Assembly (NCBI GenBank): GCA_020446815.1 | Contig: JAGRDY010000023.1 | Span: 1-64,000, forward strand | Length of the DNA: 64,000 nucleotides | Direction of reading: 5' to 3' | Source: Paracoccaceae bacterium | GTDB taxonomy: Bacteria > Pseudomonadota > Alphaproteobacteria > Rhodobacterales > Rhodobacteraceae | Shown: positions 8,680-17,345 of the stretch, piece after piece | Position numbering within the stretch: position 1 is the stretch's first letter | Layout of the letters: the number at the start of each line of letters is the position of its first letter | Program-made: the position numbers and the translations under genes | Notes under the pieces: generated by a model | The model's database searches: none | What the model was told of the DNA's origin: nothing | What the model saw: the letters and a program-made list of their open reading frames with translations, nothing else

Positions 8680-9341
8680 TTTTCATCTTTCAGGAATGGC
8701 AGCGCTTTGCGGAAATAATCCCACCCTGTCACAAAGGTGAGTATCGCGGCGACCCAGATCAAGCTCAACCCCACGATTGTCGCGATGGACGAACAGCCAC
8801 GCGTGCCGCAACTGCGGATCGGGTCAGCCAGGCCCGCGCTGACCGCCTGGGCATACTGATCGGCGGTCATGCCGCGACGGGCGATGCCTTCGAGGTGTTC
8901 AAGCCCGGTCCCGAGGAACAGGACCGCGATGGCAACCATCTGTGCGGTCGTCTTCCATTTGGCCAGCGGAGTAACTTTCAGCAACCCGGCCTTGTCCCCC
9001 AAAAACTCGCGCAGGCCCGATACGAAAACTTCGCGGAACAGGATGACGCTGGCCGGAAGAATCAGCCAGGGGTTCATTCCGGAATAACCGGTGATAACCA
9101 TGATCGCGATCACCACCATCGCCTTGTCGGCAATCGGGTCGAGCATCGTGCCGAACTTGGATTCCTGCTTCCAGAGGCGTGCCAGATAGCCGTCGAAATA
9201 ATCGGTAATCGCCGCACTGACGAAAAGCGTCAGCGCAAACCAGTCAGCCCAGGGACGATGGAAATACAAGAACATGACCGCCACACCGGGGGCGGCGAGC
9301 AGGCGCAGGGCAGTCAGGATATTGGGGATCGTCCATTTCAT
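8676..9341 (-). CDS. pgsA: CDP-diacylglycerol-glycerol-3-phosphate 3-phosphatidyltransferase PgsA
   Basis: The 221-aa membrane protein has the CDP-alcohol phosphotransferase signature: DGYLAR, eight residues, then GTMLDPIADK, near residues 50-76. PgsA makes phosphatidylglycerol phosphate, the precursor of phosphatidylglycerol and cardiolipin. Several hydrophobic helices follow. It is first in the pgsA-moaD-moaE operon and overlaps moaD by 4 bp. Confidence 0.94.
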   Translation of the reverse strand: MKWTIPNILTALRLLAAPGVAVMFLYFHRPWADWFALTLFVSAAITDYFDGYLARLWKQESKFGTMLDPIADKAMVVIAIMVITGYSGMNPWLILPASVILFREVFVSGLREFLGDKAGLLKVTPLAKWKTTAQMVAIAVLFLGTGLEHLEGIARRGMTADQYAQAVSAGLADPIRSCGTRGCSSIATIVGLSLIWVAAILTFVTGWDYFRKALPFLKDEK

Positions 9342-9518
9342 GGCGGAACCCTAGCCGATAGCGTGTCCGGGGGGGAAGGGGCATTGATGCGCTTGGCCGC
9401 GTGCCACGCCAAGTCCGGCCATCGACATCGGCCTAACCCGGCATGACTTCCGTTACAAGCTGATTGAACGATGTATTGGGCATTGTCCTGCCCCGGACTA
9501 TTTTGTAGCGGTGGCGCC

Positions 9519-10025
9519 ATGAGTTGGTTACAAGCCCCTTTTTCGGTTATCCGCCCTGCGCACGACGCGGATGATGATGCCATTTGGGCCATTTTGGAGC
9601 CGGTTTTTCGTGAAGGTGAAACCTATTGCGTTGCGCGCGACATTTCGCGCGATGCGGCGCTGGAATACTGGACCGGCGGATCGCATGAGGTTTTTCTGGC
9701 CGAAAAGAACGGCATTTGCCAGGGGTCGTATTTCATCTGCCCGAATCAGGAGGGCGGCGGATCGCATGTCTGCAATTGCGGTTTTGTCACCGCGGCTGCG
9801 GCGCGCGGCAAGGGTGTGGCTCGCGCCATGCTTGGCCATGCCATGACGACAGCAAGGAATTCCGGATACCGCGCCATGCAATTCAATTTCGTGGTTTCCA
9901 CCAACACCCGCGCCATTGCCATCTGGCAGGGACAGGGGTTTGCGACCGTAGGCCGCCTTGCGGGGGCCTTCAACTCCCCCCGTCATGGCTTTGTCGATGC
10001 ATTCATAATGTACCGGACCTTGTAG
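9519..10025 (+). CDS. GNAT-family N-acetyltransferase
   Basis: The 168-aa protein has the GNAT fold order: IRPAHDADDDAIWAIL at the N-terminus, the acetyl-CoA loop AAARGKGVARAML near residue 103, and STNTRAIAIWQGQGFATVGRL near 130. The substrate cannot be read from sequence. I start it at MSWLQAPF; sixteen more codons are open upstream. It stands alone, 74 bp before the mbfA ATG. Confidence 0.85.
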   Translation: MSWLQAPFSVIRPAHDADDDAIWAILEPVFREGETYCVARDISRDAALEYWTGGSHEVFLAEKNGICQGSYFICPNQEGGGSHVCNCGFVTAAAARGKGVARAMLGHAMTTARNSGYRAMQFNFVVSTNTRAIAIWQGQGFATVGRLAGAFNSPRHGFVDAFIMYRTL

Positions 10026-10071
10026 GCCGCAGGGTGATCCGCCCTTGTGGTCATTGACTCACTTGACTAGT

Positions 10072-10086
10072 TTGGAATCATTCCAA
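10072..10086. promoter_or_regulatory. Irr-type iron control element before mbfA
   Basis: TTGGAATCATTCCAA is a perfect 6-bp dyad around TCA, centred about 20 bp upstream of the mbfA start. It matches the shape of the alphaproteobacterial ICE motif bound by the haem/iron regulator Irr (TTTAGAA-N3-TTCTAAA-like). TTGACT hexamers at 10054 and 10063 may be -35 elements, which would put the box over the core promoter, a repressing position. Confidence 0.6.
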
Positions 10087-10099
10087 TCCGGAGCGAAAC

Positions 10100-11077
10100 A
10101 TGATCCCAGGCATGGCGACCCGACGCCACTTTTCCGATCTGAGCGAGCAGGAAATTCTGGCGCTGGCAATATCTTCGGAAGAGGATGACGCGCGCATTTA
10201 CCGGACCTATGCCGACAAGCTGCGGGGCGATTTCGCCGCCTCGGCCGAAATCTTCGATGCCATGGCGAAGGAAGAGGATACACATCGTCACTGGTTGATC
10301 GAACGTCACCGGGCCCGGTTCGGCGACGTTATTCCGCTGATCCGGCGCGAACATGTGGCCGGTTTCTATACACGCAGGCCCATATGGCTGGTCGAAAACC
10401 TCGGCCTTGACCGGATGCGGGCCGAAGCCGAGGCGATGGAACACGACGCAGAGGCATTTTACCGACGCGCTGCGGCCACGACCACGGACGCGGATACGCG
10501 CAAATTGCTGGGCGACCTGGCCGCGGCCGAAGCCAGACACGGGCATCGGGCGGGCGCATTGAACGAACAGCATCTCGATGACGAGGCCAAGGGCGAAGAA
10601 GACCGCGCCGCCCATCGGCAGTTCCTGCTTACCTGGGTTCAGCCGGGGCTGGCGGGCTTGATGGACGGGTCGGTATCCACGCTGGCGCCGATCTTCGCCA
10701 CAGCTTTTGCCACCCATGACCCCAAGACCACGCTGCTTGTGGGTCTGGCGGCATCGGTCGGTGCGGGCATTTCCATGGGCTTCACCGAGGCGGCCCATGA
10801 TGACGGTGTCCTGTCCGGGCGCGGATCGCCTGTCAAACGTGGCCTCGCTTCGGGGGTCATGACCACTTTGGGTGGGCTTGGTCATGCGCTGCCCTATCTC
10901 ATTTCGGATTTCTGGACGGCAACGACGATTGCGATGATCGTCGTTTTCATCGAACTATGGGCGATCGTCTGGATACAGAACCGCTTCATGGAAACCCCGT
11001 TCCTGCGCGCCACCTTTCAGGTCGTCCTCGGCGGCGCTCTGGTCTTTGCCGCTGGCATATTGATCGGCGGCGGCTAA
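10100..11077 (+). CDS. mbfA: Membrane-bound ferritin MbfA (ferritin-like + VIT1 iron exporter)
   Basis: The 325-aa protein has an N-terminal ferritin-like domain (about 10-165) with repeated acidic and His iron ligands (EEDDARIY, KEEDTHRHWL, EHDAEAFYRR, EARHGHRAG). A C-terminal VIT1-type membrane domain follows (about 180-325; GLMDGSVSTLAPIFATAFAT plus several helices). MbfA proteins of Agrobacterium and Bradyrhizobium export iron and protect against iron and peroxide stress under Irr control. GGAGCG lies 5 bp before the ATG at 10100. The palindrome at 10072-10086 supports iron regulation here. Confidence 0.92.
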   Translation: MIPGMATRRHFSDLSEQEILALAISSEEDDARIYRTYADKLRGDFAASAEIFDAMAKEEDTHRHWLIERHRARFGDVIPLIRREHVAGFYTRRPIWLVENLGLDRMRAEAEAMEHDAEAFYRRAAATTTDADTRKLLGDLAAAEARHGHRAGALNEQHLDDEAKGEEDRAAHRQFLLTWVQPGLAGLMDGSVSTLAPIFATAFATHDPKTTLLVGLAASVGAGISMGFTEAAHDDGVLSGRGSPVKRGLASGVMTTLGGLGHALPYLISDFWTATTIAMIVVFIELWAIVWIQNRFMETPFLRATFQVVLGGALVFAAGILIGGG

Positions 11078-11110
11078 CGCGTTTGTCTTTGGATTGAAAC
11101 ATCAGGCATC

Positions 11111-11164
11111 GCTTTTCGTGTTCGACCGGACGGATAGGCAGCGAACAAGCGGTTCAAGGTCAAG
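11111..11164. repeat. Dispersed intergenic repeat, family 2, copy A
   Basis: This 54-bp stretch aligns without gaps to 22122-22175 with 42 identical positions by hand count. The shared core includes a 15-base exact block, AGGCAGCGAACAAGC, and CAAGGTCAAG. It lies between mbfA and the deiodinase-like gene, whereas copy B follows an unrelated HAD gene. Confidence 0.6.
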
Positions 11165-11212
11165 TTGATACGCTATAGGATGCCGCGACAGCAAGAATGC
11201 GGAACGTCGATC

Positions 11213-11908
11213 ATGGATGCCGGCAAAGATGCAAATTACGAACCCCTGCCCTTGCCCGACCGGGTAGCCCGCACCTGTGACCAAGCGCAGGAGATGGCCG
11301 AAGCGTTTCGCGATTATATGCGCAAGCGCCATTCGGTGAGGGATTTTCGCCCCGACCCTGTGCCCGAACCGATCATCACCGCCTGCATCGAAGCGGCAGG
11401 CACCGCGCCTTCGGGGGCCAATCACCAGCCCTGGTATTTCGTCGCCATCAGTGACCCGGCAATGAAATCGCAAATTCGCGCCGCCGCCGAAGCGGAAGAG
11501 GAAGCATTCTATGCAGGCGGCGCAGGTGATGAATGGCTCAGGGCGCTCGCGCCGATCGGAACCGGGGCGGCAAAACCACATCTGGACATTGCGCCCTGGC
11601 TGATCGTCGTTTTCGCCCAGCGTTATGGGTTAACGAAGGGCGGGCATCGGTACAAACATTACTATGTGCCGGAAAGCGTCGGGATCGCCACCGGTTTTCT
11701 GATTGCCGCGCTGCATCACGCCGGTCTTTCGGTACTGACCCATACGCCAAACCCGATGAAGTTTCTGACCGGGCTTTGCAAACGACCCGCAAACGAGAAA
11801 CCGGTAATGATCCTGGCTGTCGGCCACCCCGCCGATACGGCAACCGTACCTGCGGTCGCAAAACTGAAAAAGCCGCTAAGCGATATACTGACCGTGTTGG
11901 CGGGTTGA
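11213..11908 (+). CDS. Nitroreductase-fold flavoprotein, iodotyrosine-deiodinase-like
   Basis: The 231-aa protein follows the iodotyrosine deiodinase (IYD) family along its length: FMN-binding RKRHSVRDF (37-45), AGTAPSGANHQPW (62-74), YYVPESVGIATGFLIAAL, and the C-terminal KPVMILAVGHPADTATVP. Glu96, Tyr100 and Lys121 occupy the spacing of the Glu/Tyr/Lys triad that holds the amino-acid part of halotyrosine in animal IYD, so reductive dehalogenation of a tyrosine-like substrate is plausible. The start at MDAGKDANYEPL is preferred, as upstream codons run into the repeat. Other nitroreductase activities remain possible. Confidence 0.82.
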   Translation: MDAGKDANYEPLPLPDRVARTCDQAQEMAEAFRDYMRKRHSVRDFRPDPVPEPIITACIEAAGTAPSGANHQPWYFVAISDPAMKSQIRAAAEAEEEAFYAGGAGDEWLRALAPIGTGAAKPHLDIAPWLIVVFAQRYGLTKGGHRYKHYYVPESVGIATGFLIAALHHAGLSVLTHTPNPMKFLTGLCKRPANEKPVMILAVGHPADTATVPAVAKLKKPLSDILTVLAG

Positions 11909-11957
11909 TCCGCAGTGCTGGTATCGGCCCCTACTCCGTGTTAGGCGCGGGTCTGAC

Positions 11958-12884
11958 ATGTTGCCGATACTGCTGAAAACCCTGCCTTTCTTCGCGCTCA
12001 TCGGCCTTGGCTGGTGGGCCGGGCGCGCGCGGTTTTTTACCGGAGAAGCAACAGCGGCGCTGACCCGGTTTGTATTCTATTTTGCCTTGTCGGCGATGTT
12101 GTTCCGCTTTGCCGCCGGTCTGTCGCTGGCCGAGCTTTTCAACCTGCGGTTCGTGCTGGCCTATCTGACCGGTTCTCTCACGGTTTACCTGCTGACCACG
12201 GCCGTGGCCTTCACCCGCCGCCTGCCAATGGCAGAGGCGGCTGTGGAGGCTCAATGCGCGGTGGTCGGCAACGTCGGCTTTCTGGGGGTGCCCATGCTGG
12301 TTGTCCTTCTCGGCGCTGCCGCCGCCGGACCGGTGCTCATGGTGCTGGCGATAGACCTGATCGTGTTTTCCAGCCTGATCACCCTGATCATCACCGCATC
12401 GCGCCATGGCCGGATGGGGCTTGATGTCATCCGCGCCCTGGCCCTTGGCCTGTTGAGAAACCCGATGATCGTGTCGATGGCGGCCGGGCTGATCTGGTCA
12501 TCGTCAGCCCTGACCTTGCCGGGGCCGGTCGATGAGTTTCTGGCGATACTCGGTGCCGCCGCCACACCCGGCGCTCTCTTCGCCATCGGCGCGTCACTTG
12601 CGACCAAATCGGCCGAGCGGGTTTCCATCGCCGCCTGGCTGTCGTTCGCCAAACTTGTCCTGCATCCCGGAGCTGTCGCCGTAGCCGCCCTGTGGGCCTT
12701 CGAGGTGGATCCATTCGCCGCCGGCGTGATGATTTCAGCGGCGGCCCTTCCGGTTGCTGGCAATGTCTATATTCTGGCGCAGCACTACGGGGTTGCCCCG
12801 CACCGCGCTTCCGCCTCGATCCTGATTTCGACCGTGGCCAGCATCGTGACAGTTTCCGCCGTCATTGCCTGGGTCACGTCCTGA
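11958..12884 (+). CDS. AEC-family (auxin efflux carrier type) transporter
   Basis: The 308-aa protein has about ten hydrophobic helices with the AEC/malonate-carrier pattern, including GNVGFLGVPMLV near 95, GLLRNPMIVSMAAGLIWS near 175 and a C-terminal AALPVAGNVYILAQHYG. The family moves organic anions or related compounds across the inner membrane; the substrate here is unknown. The S-formylglutathione hydrolase gene begins 27 bp downstream, so the pair may be co-transcribed. Confidence 0.85.
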   Translation: MLPILLKTLPFFALIGLGWWAGRARFFTGEATAALTRFVFYFALSAMLFRFAAGLSLAELFNLRFVLAYLTGSLTVYLLTTAVAFTRRLPMAEAAVEAQCAVVGNVGFLGVPMLVVLLGAAAAGPVLMVLAIDLIVFSSLITLIITASRHGRMGLDVIRALALGLLRNPMIVSMAAGLIWSSSALTLPGPVDEFLAILGAAATPGALFAIGASLATKSAERVSIAAWLSFAKLVLHPGAVAVAALWAFEVDPFAAGVMISAAALPVAGNVYILAQHYGVAPHRASASILISTVASIVTVSAVIAWVTS

Positions 12885-12911
12885 CCCGACCAAAGCCAGA
12901 GGAGCCACAAG

Positions 12912-13742
12912 ATGCAGACGATATCCGAAAACAAGTGCCATGGCGGCATTCAGGGGGTCTATTCCCACGCCTCCGAGGTCTGTGGCTGTAACATGACATT
13001 CGGGCTGTTCCTGCCCGCCGAAGCCGCCGATGGCCCGGTGCCGGTTCTCTGGTATCTGTCGGGGCTGACCTGTACCCATGAAAACGCCATGACCAAGGCC
13101 GGCGCGCAGACCTGGGCCGCCGAAGCAGGGATTGCGCTGGTATTTCCCGATACTTCACCGCGGGGCAACGGCGTGGCCGATGACGAGGCCTTTGATCTGG
13201 GTCAGGGGGCCGGTTTCTATGTGAATGCCACCCGGACCCCCTGGGCGGCGCATTTCCGGATGTGGGACTATCTGGCGGATGAGCTGCCCGCCATCGTTAC
13301 CGCCAATTTCGCCATCGCCGAAGACCGGCAGGCTATCACCGGCCATTCCATGGGCGGGCATGGCGCGCTGACACTGGCGATGCGTCTGCCGGGCCGGTTC
13401 CGCTCGGTCTCGGCCTTTGCGCCGATTGCCCATCCGACCGCTTCGGATTGGGGCCGCAAGCAGTTCACTGCCTATCTTGGCGAAGATGAAAGCCTGTGGG
13501 CGCCGCACGATGCAACGCTGCTGATGCGGCGGCTCGGGTTTGACGGGCCGGTGCTGATCGATCAGGGATCGCAGGACAATTTTCTGAACCTTCTGATGCC
13601 CGAGACGCTTGCTCAGGCCATAGCCGAGCGCCGCCAGGAAGGGCAGTTCCGAATGCAGAAAGGTTATGACCATAGCTATTATTTCATTGCGACTTTCATG
13701 CCCGATCATATCGGCTTTCATGCGGCTGAACTTTTCAGGTGA
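12912..13742 (+). CDS. fghA: S-formylglutathione hydrolase
   Basis: This 276-aa esterase-D family protein has the nucleophile elbow GHSMGGHGALTLAM with the catalytic Ser, the conserved SGLTCTHENAMTKAG with the modulating Cys, and YDHSYYFIATFM with the catalytic His. It hydrolyses S-formylglutathione to formate and glutathione in glutathione-dependent formaldehyde detoxification. No formaldehyde dehydrogenase is nearby. The next gene starts 6 bp downstream of the stop. Confidence 0.93.
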   Translation: MQTISENKCHGGIQGVYSHASEVCGCNMTFGLFLPAEAADGPVPVLWYLSGLTCTHENAMTKAGAQTWAAEAGIALVFPDTSPRGNGVADDEAFDLGQGAGFYVNATRTPWAAHFRMWDYLADELPAIVTANFAIAEDRQAITGHSMGGHGALTLAMRLPGRFRSVSAFAPIAHPTASDWGRKQFTAYLGEDESLWAPHDATLLMRRLGFDGPVLIDQGSQDNFLNLLMPETLAQAIAERRQEGQFRMQKGYDHSYYFIATFMPDHIGFHAAELFR

Positions 13743-13748
13743 GCATTG

Positions 13749-15176
13749 ATGCCCCATTATGACCTGATCATCATCGGTTCCGGCCCCGCCGGCCGCGCCG
13801 CCGCCATCCAGGGCGGCAAACTGAAACGCCGGGTGCTGGTGATCGACCGTGAAAACCGGTTGGGCGGGGTGTCGGTCCATACCGGCACTATTCCGTCAAA
13901 AACCCTGCGCGAAACCGTGCTGAACCTGTCGGGCTGGCGCGAAAGGTCATTTTACGGACGATCATACCGGGTCAAGGATGACATTCATGCCGGTGATCTG
14001 CGAGTCCGGCTGACCAAGACCCTGGACCACGAAGTCGATGTGCTGGAACATCAGTTCAACCGCAACCATGTCGAAACGCTGATGGGCAGCGCCCGGTTCA
14101 CCGGCCCGCACGAGTTGGAGGTGGCGACCCATGCCGGCGAATCCGTTCGGCTGACGGCTGACAGGTTTCTCATCGCCACCGGCACACACACCTATCGGCC
14201 CGATGATGTGCCCTTCAACGGATCGACCATCCTCGACAGCGATGAATTTCTTGATATGGCCCGGATACCCAGGAGCCTCGTGGTGGTCGGAGCCGGGGTG
14301 ATCGGCGTCGAATATGCAACGATGTTCGCGGCCCTCGATGTGCGTGTGACGCTGATCGAGCCGCGCGAGACCTTTCTTGATTTCATCGACCGTCAGACGA
14401 TTTCGGAATTCAAGCACCAGGTGCGCGAAAACGGGCTTGATCTGCGCCTAGGCGCGGCGATCGAAAAGATCGAGGATGAAGACAGCCATATCGAAGTTAC
14501 CCTGGCCAATGGCCGCCATGTGCGCACCGAAATGCTGCTTTACGCCGCCGGCCGGCTGGGGGCGACAAAATCGCTGGGGCTGGATGCGGTGGGGCTGGCC
14601 ACCGACCATCGCGGGCGGCTGTCGGTGAACCGCAAGACCTATCAGACCGAGGTTGCCCATATCTATGCGGCGGGCGATGTGATCGGCCATCCATCGCTTG
14701 CCTCTACCTCGCTCCAGCAGGGGCGGATCGCCGCCTGCCATGCGCTCCAAACGCCGACCCTGCCCGAAAGCCCGTGGTTTCCTTATGGCATCTATTCGGT
14801 ACCCGAAATTTCGACTTGCGGCATGTCCGAGGAAGAGGCGCAGCAACGCGGAATTCCCTATGAGATTGGCATCGCCCGGTTCCGCGAAACTTCCCGCGGC
14901 CACATCATGGGGCTGGAGCACGGGTTGTTGAAGATGCTGGTCAGCCTAAAGACCCGCCGCCTTTTGGGTGTGCAGATCGTCGGTGAGGGGGCGACCGAGC
15001 TGATCCATATTGCCCAGGCGGTGCTGAACCTCAAGGGAACGGTGGATTATTTCGTGGAAAACACCTTCAACTACCCGACCCTGGCAGAAGCCTACAAGAT
15101 CGCCGGGCTGGATGCCTTCAACCGTATGCCGATACCTGACGCGTACAAGGTGGCGCGGGCCACGAAAAGGAAATGA
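13749..15176 (+). CDS. sthA: Si-specific NAD(P)+ transhydrogenase SthA
   Basis: This 475-aa flavoprotein belongs to the pyridine nucleotide-disulfide family: FAD motif IIIGSGPAGRAAA (8-20), NAD motif VVVGAGVIGVEYA near 180, AAGDVIGHPSLAST near 303 and the C-terminal dimerisation domain. The segment GGVSVHTGTIPSK sits where lipoamide dehydrogenase has its redox disulfide; neither Cys is present. Known SthA proteins lack the disulfide pair and exchange hydride between NADPH and NAD+. The ATG at 13749 is chosen over a TTG one codon upstream. Its stop overlaps the next ATG by 4 bp. Confidence 0.9.
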   Translation: MPHYDLIIIGSGPAGRAAAIQGGKLKRRVLVIDRENRLGGVSVHTGTIPSKTLRETVLNLSGWRERSFYGRSYRVKDDIHAGDLRVRLTKTLDHEVDVLEHQFNRNHVETLMGSARFTGPHELEVATHAGESVRLTADRFLIATGTHTYRPDDVPFNGSTILDSDEFLDMARIPRSLVVVGAGVIGVEYATMFAALDVRVTLIEPRETFLDFIDRQTISEFKHQVRENGLDLRLGAAIEKIEDEDSHIEVTLANGRHVRTEMLLYAAGRLGATKSLGLDAVGLATDHRGRLSVNRKTYQTEVAHIYAAGDVIGHPSLASTSLQQGRIAACHALQTPTLPESPWFPYGIYSVPEISTCGMSEEEAQQRGIPYEIGIARFRETSRGHIMGLEHGLLKMLVSLKTRRLLGVQIVGEGATELIHIAQAVLNLKGTVDYFVENTFNYPTLAEAYKIAGLDAFNRMPIPDAYKVARATKRK

Positions 15177-15619
15177 CGCTTTATGTCGATGCCGACGCCT
15201 GCCCGGTCAGGCAAGAATGTATCCGCGTGGCTGCGCGTTTCGGGGTTCGGGTCTGCATTGTCTGCAACGGCGGTATCCGTCTTTCAAACCATCCGCTGGT
15301 GGAAACCGTTTTCGTGCCCGATGGCCCGGACGAGGCCGACAAGTGGATTGCCGAACGGGCCGGGGCCGGCGATGTGGTGGTGACCTCAGACATCCCGCTG
15401 GCGGCGAAATGTGTGGCCGCCGGCGCGCGGGTGCTCGAACATGATGGCGCGACACTGACCCCCGCCAATATCGGCAATGTGCTGGCCACGCGCGACCTTA
15501 TGGCCGATCTGCGCGCCGCAGATCCGCTCCGGAAGGGTGGCGGGCGCCCGTTTTCCAAACAGGACCGGTCGCGGTTTCTCAACGCGCTCGACCAGGCCTT
15601 GCGCCTGGCCGCACGGTAA
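15173..15619 (+). CDS. YaiI/YqxD (DUF188) family protein
   Basis: The 148-aa protein is a clear DUF188 member: YVDADACPVRQE at the N-terminus, VVVTSDIPLAAKCVAAGARVL near 65-85, NIGNVLATRDLM and the closing GGGRPFSKQDRSRFLNALD. The fold is related to PIN/NYN nucleases and the acidic residues could bind metal, but the function of the family is not settled. Translation is coupled to sthA by an ATGA overlap. Confidence 0.88.
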   Translation: MTLYVDADACPVRQECIRVAARFGVRVCIVCNGGIRLSNHPLVETVFVPDGPDEADKWIAERAGAGDVVVTSDIPLAAKCVAAGARVLEHDGATLTPANIGNVLATRDLMADLRAADPLRKGGGRPFSKQDRSRFLNALDQALRLAAR

Positions 15620-15696
15620 GAACGATGTCGCCCATGGAACAGACAGGTCGCGCGCAGTGGATTGAAATCGCGGCCATGACAGCGACGGACAACTGA

Positions 15697-16659
15697 ATGC
15701 CTGGTCTGATGAACGCGCGGGCAACCGGCATCCTCTGTGTTCTAGGGGCTGCTGGCCTGTTCACGTTCAACGACGTGATCATCAAATACCTCAGCGGCGA
15801 TTACGCATTGCATCAGGTGATCCTGATCAGGTCGTCAATTGCGATGACCCTTCTTTTGGCGGTGTTCGTTCCTTTGCAGGGTGGCTACAACATATTGCAC
15901 ACCCGGCGGCTTGGCGCACATGTCATTCGCGGACTTTTTGTCGTGATCACCAACATGAGCTTCTTTTCGGCGCTTGCCGCCATGCCGCTTGCCGATGCGG
16001 TAGCGATATCATTCATCAGCCCCGTATTGATCACCGCGTTTTCGGTTGTCTTTCTGGGTGAAGCCGTGGGGCCGCGTCGCTGGTTTGCGGTGGTGGCTGG
16101 GCTTTTGGGCGTCCTGATCATTTTGCGGCCCGGCACGACCGCGTTCCAGCCGGTCGCGCTGTTGCCGCTTTTGGCCGCCATCACCTACGCGGGGCTGAAT
16201 ATCCTTGCCCGCAAGATCGGTGCGACCGAACGGGCGACAACAATGGCGTTCTACATTCAACTGACATTCATCGCCACATCGGCGGCGATGGGTATCCTGT
16301 TCGGTGATGGAGCGATGTCTGGCCAAGGACATGCTTCGATTGAATTCCTGTTTCGTGCATGGATCTGGCCAACCGCCGGTGACTGGCCATTGCTGATCGT
16401 TCTGGGTCTGTTCAACGGCACCGCGGGGGTGCTGATCGGTCAGGCCTACCGGTTGAGCGAAGCGGCGATCGTTGCACCCTTCGAATATGCAGCAGTGCCG
16501 CTTTCGGTGATCATGGGGGTTCTTGTATTCGGTGAATGGCCCGATCACATGACCTGGGCCGGAATCGCATTGATCATGGGTGGCGGGCTTTACATATTCC
16601 TGCGCGAGGCATGGATGAACCGCCCGGTCGCCGCGCGGCGAACGACTTCAATCCGGTAG
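15697..16659 (+). CDS. EamA/DMT-superfamily transporter
   Basis: The 320-aa protein has ten predicted helices in two EamA halves. The first runs from FTFNDVIIKYLSG to LRPGTTAFQPVALLPLLAAITYAGLN; the second ends in EYAAVPLSVIMGVLVFGEWPDHMTWAGIALIMGGGLYIF. Such carriers export or import small metabolites; the substrate is unknown. A 23-codon in-frame stretch before it ends with TGA just before this ATG, so it is not part of the protein. Confidence 0.87.
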   Translation: MPGLMNARATGILCVLGAAGLFTFNDVIIKYLSGDYALHQVILIRSSIAMTLLLAVFVPLQGGYNILHTRRLGAHVIRGLFVVITNMSFFSALAAMPLADAVAISFISPVLITAFSVVFLGEAVGPRRWFAVVAGLLGVLIILRPGTTAFQPVALLPLLAAITYAGLNILARKIGATERATTMAFYIQLTFIATSAAMGILFGDGAMSGQGHASIEFLFRAWIWPTAGDWPLLIVLGLFNGTAGVLIGQAYRLSEAAIVAPFEYAAVPLSVIMGVLVFGEWPDHMTWAGIALIMGGGLYIFLREAWMNRPVAARRTTSIR

Positions 16660-16721
16660 AGCGGTCTTGACTTTCAGGCTGCATCGGCGGTGTTTGCCGG
16701 GGTTGTGGAAAAGTGGGGCGG

Positions 16722-17345
16722 ATGACCAGGCCTGACGCAGTGATTTTCGACATCGGCAATGTGCTGGTCGAGTGGCAGCCCGAGCGGTTTTTTGATCGGA
16801 TCATTGGCTCGGCTGCACGCAGACGCATGTTCGCGGAAATAGATCTGCACCGGATGAATGACCGAATCGACCGGGGCGCGCCCTTTCGCCGGACGGTTTA
16901 TGCATGGGCCGAAAGATACCCCGAATGGGCAGAAATGATTCGCCTCTGGCACGACAACTGGATCGACATGGCCGCGCCCGAAGTGCCGCATTCGGTGCGG
17001 CTGCTGGAAAGGTTGCGCCGCGCTGCGGTTCCGGTATTCGTCTTGTCGAATATCGGTGAAGAAACCATGGCCATTGCCAGCGCAGCTTACGGCTTTTTGC
17101 GGGGTTTCGACCGGTTCTATGTTTCCGGCGCGATGAAGATGGCCAAACCCGATCCGAAGATCTATGCAAGCGTCGAACAGGATTGCGGGATTGCGCCTGA
17201 CCGGCTGTTGTTCGTCGATGACCGGCAGCAAAACATCGACGCGGCCGCCGCGCGTGGCTGGCGGGTGCACCGGTTCGACGGGCCGCACGGCTGGGCCGCA
17301 CGGCTGGTGGCCGAGGGATTGCTGACACAGGAGGAAGCCTTATGA
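16722..17345 (+). CDS. HAD-superfamily hydrolase, YihX-like
   Basis: The 207-aa protein has HAD motif I as FDIGNVLVEW, motif II as VLSNIGEE near 108, a Lys in MAKPDPKIY and motif III as LFVDDRQQNIDAA near 160. Motif I has Gly in place of the second Asp, as in the YihX/glucose-1-phosphatase-like group, so a small-molecule phosphatase is likely. I start it at MTRPDAVIF; three codons upstream there is a GTG. The stop overlaps the start of the next gene by 4 bp. Confidence 0.85.
   Translation: MTRPDAVIFDIGNVLVEWQPERFFDRIIGSAARRRMFAEIDLHRMNDRIDRGAPFRRTVYAWAERYPEWAEMIRLWHDNWIDMAAPEVPHSVRLLERLRRAAVPVFVLSNIGEETMAIASAAYGFLRGFDRFYVSGAMKMAKPDPKIYASVEQDCGIAPDRLLFVDDRQQNIDAAAARGWRVHRFDGPHGWAARLVAEGLLTQEEAL

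Noticed and set aside
15625..15696. A 23-codon ATG frame directly before the EamA transporter
   Set aside because: It ends with TGA just before the transporter ATG and has no conserved features or ribosome site; a leader peptide cannot be excluded but nothing supports it.
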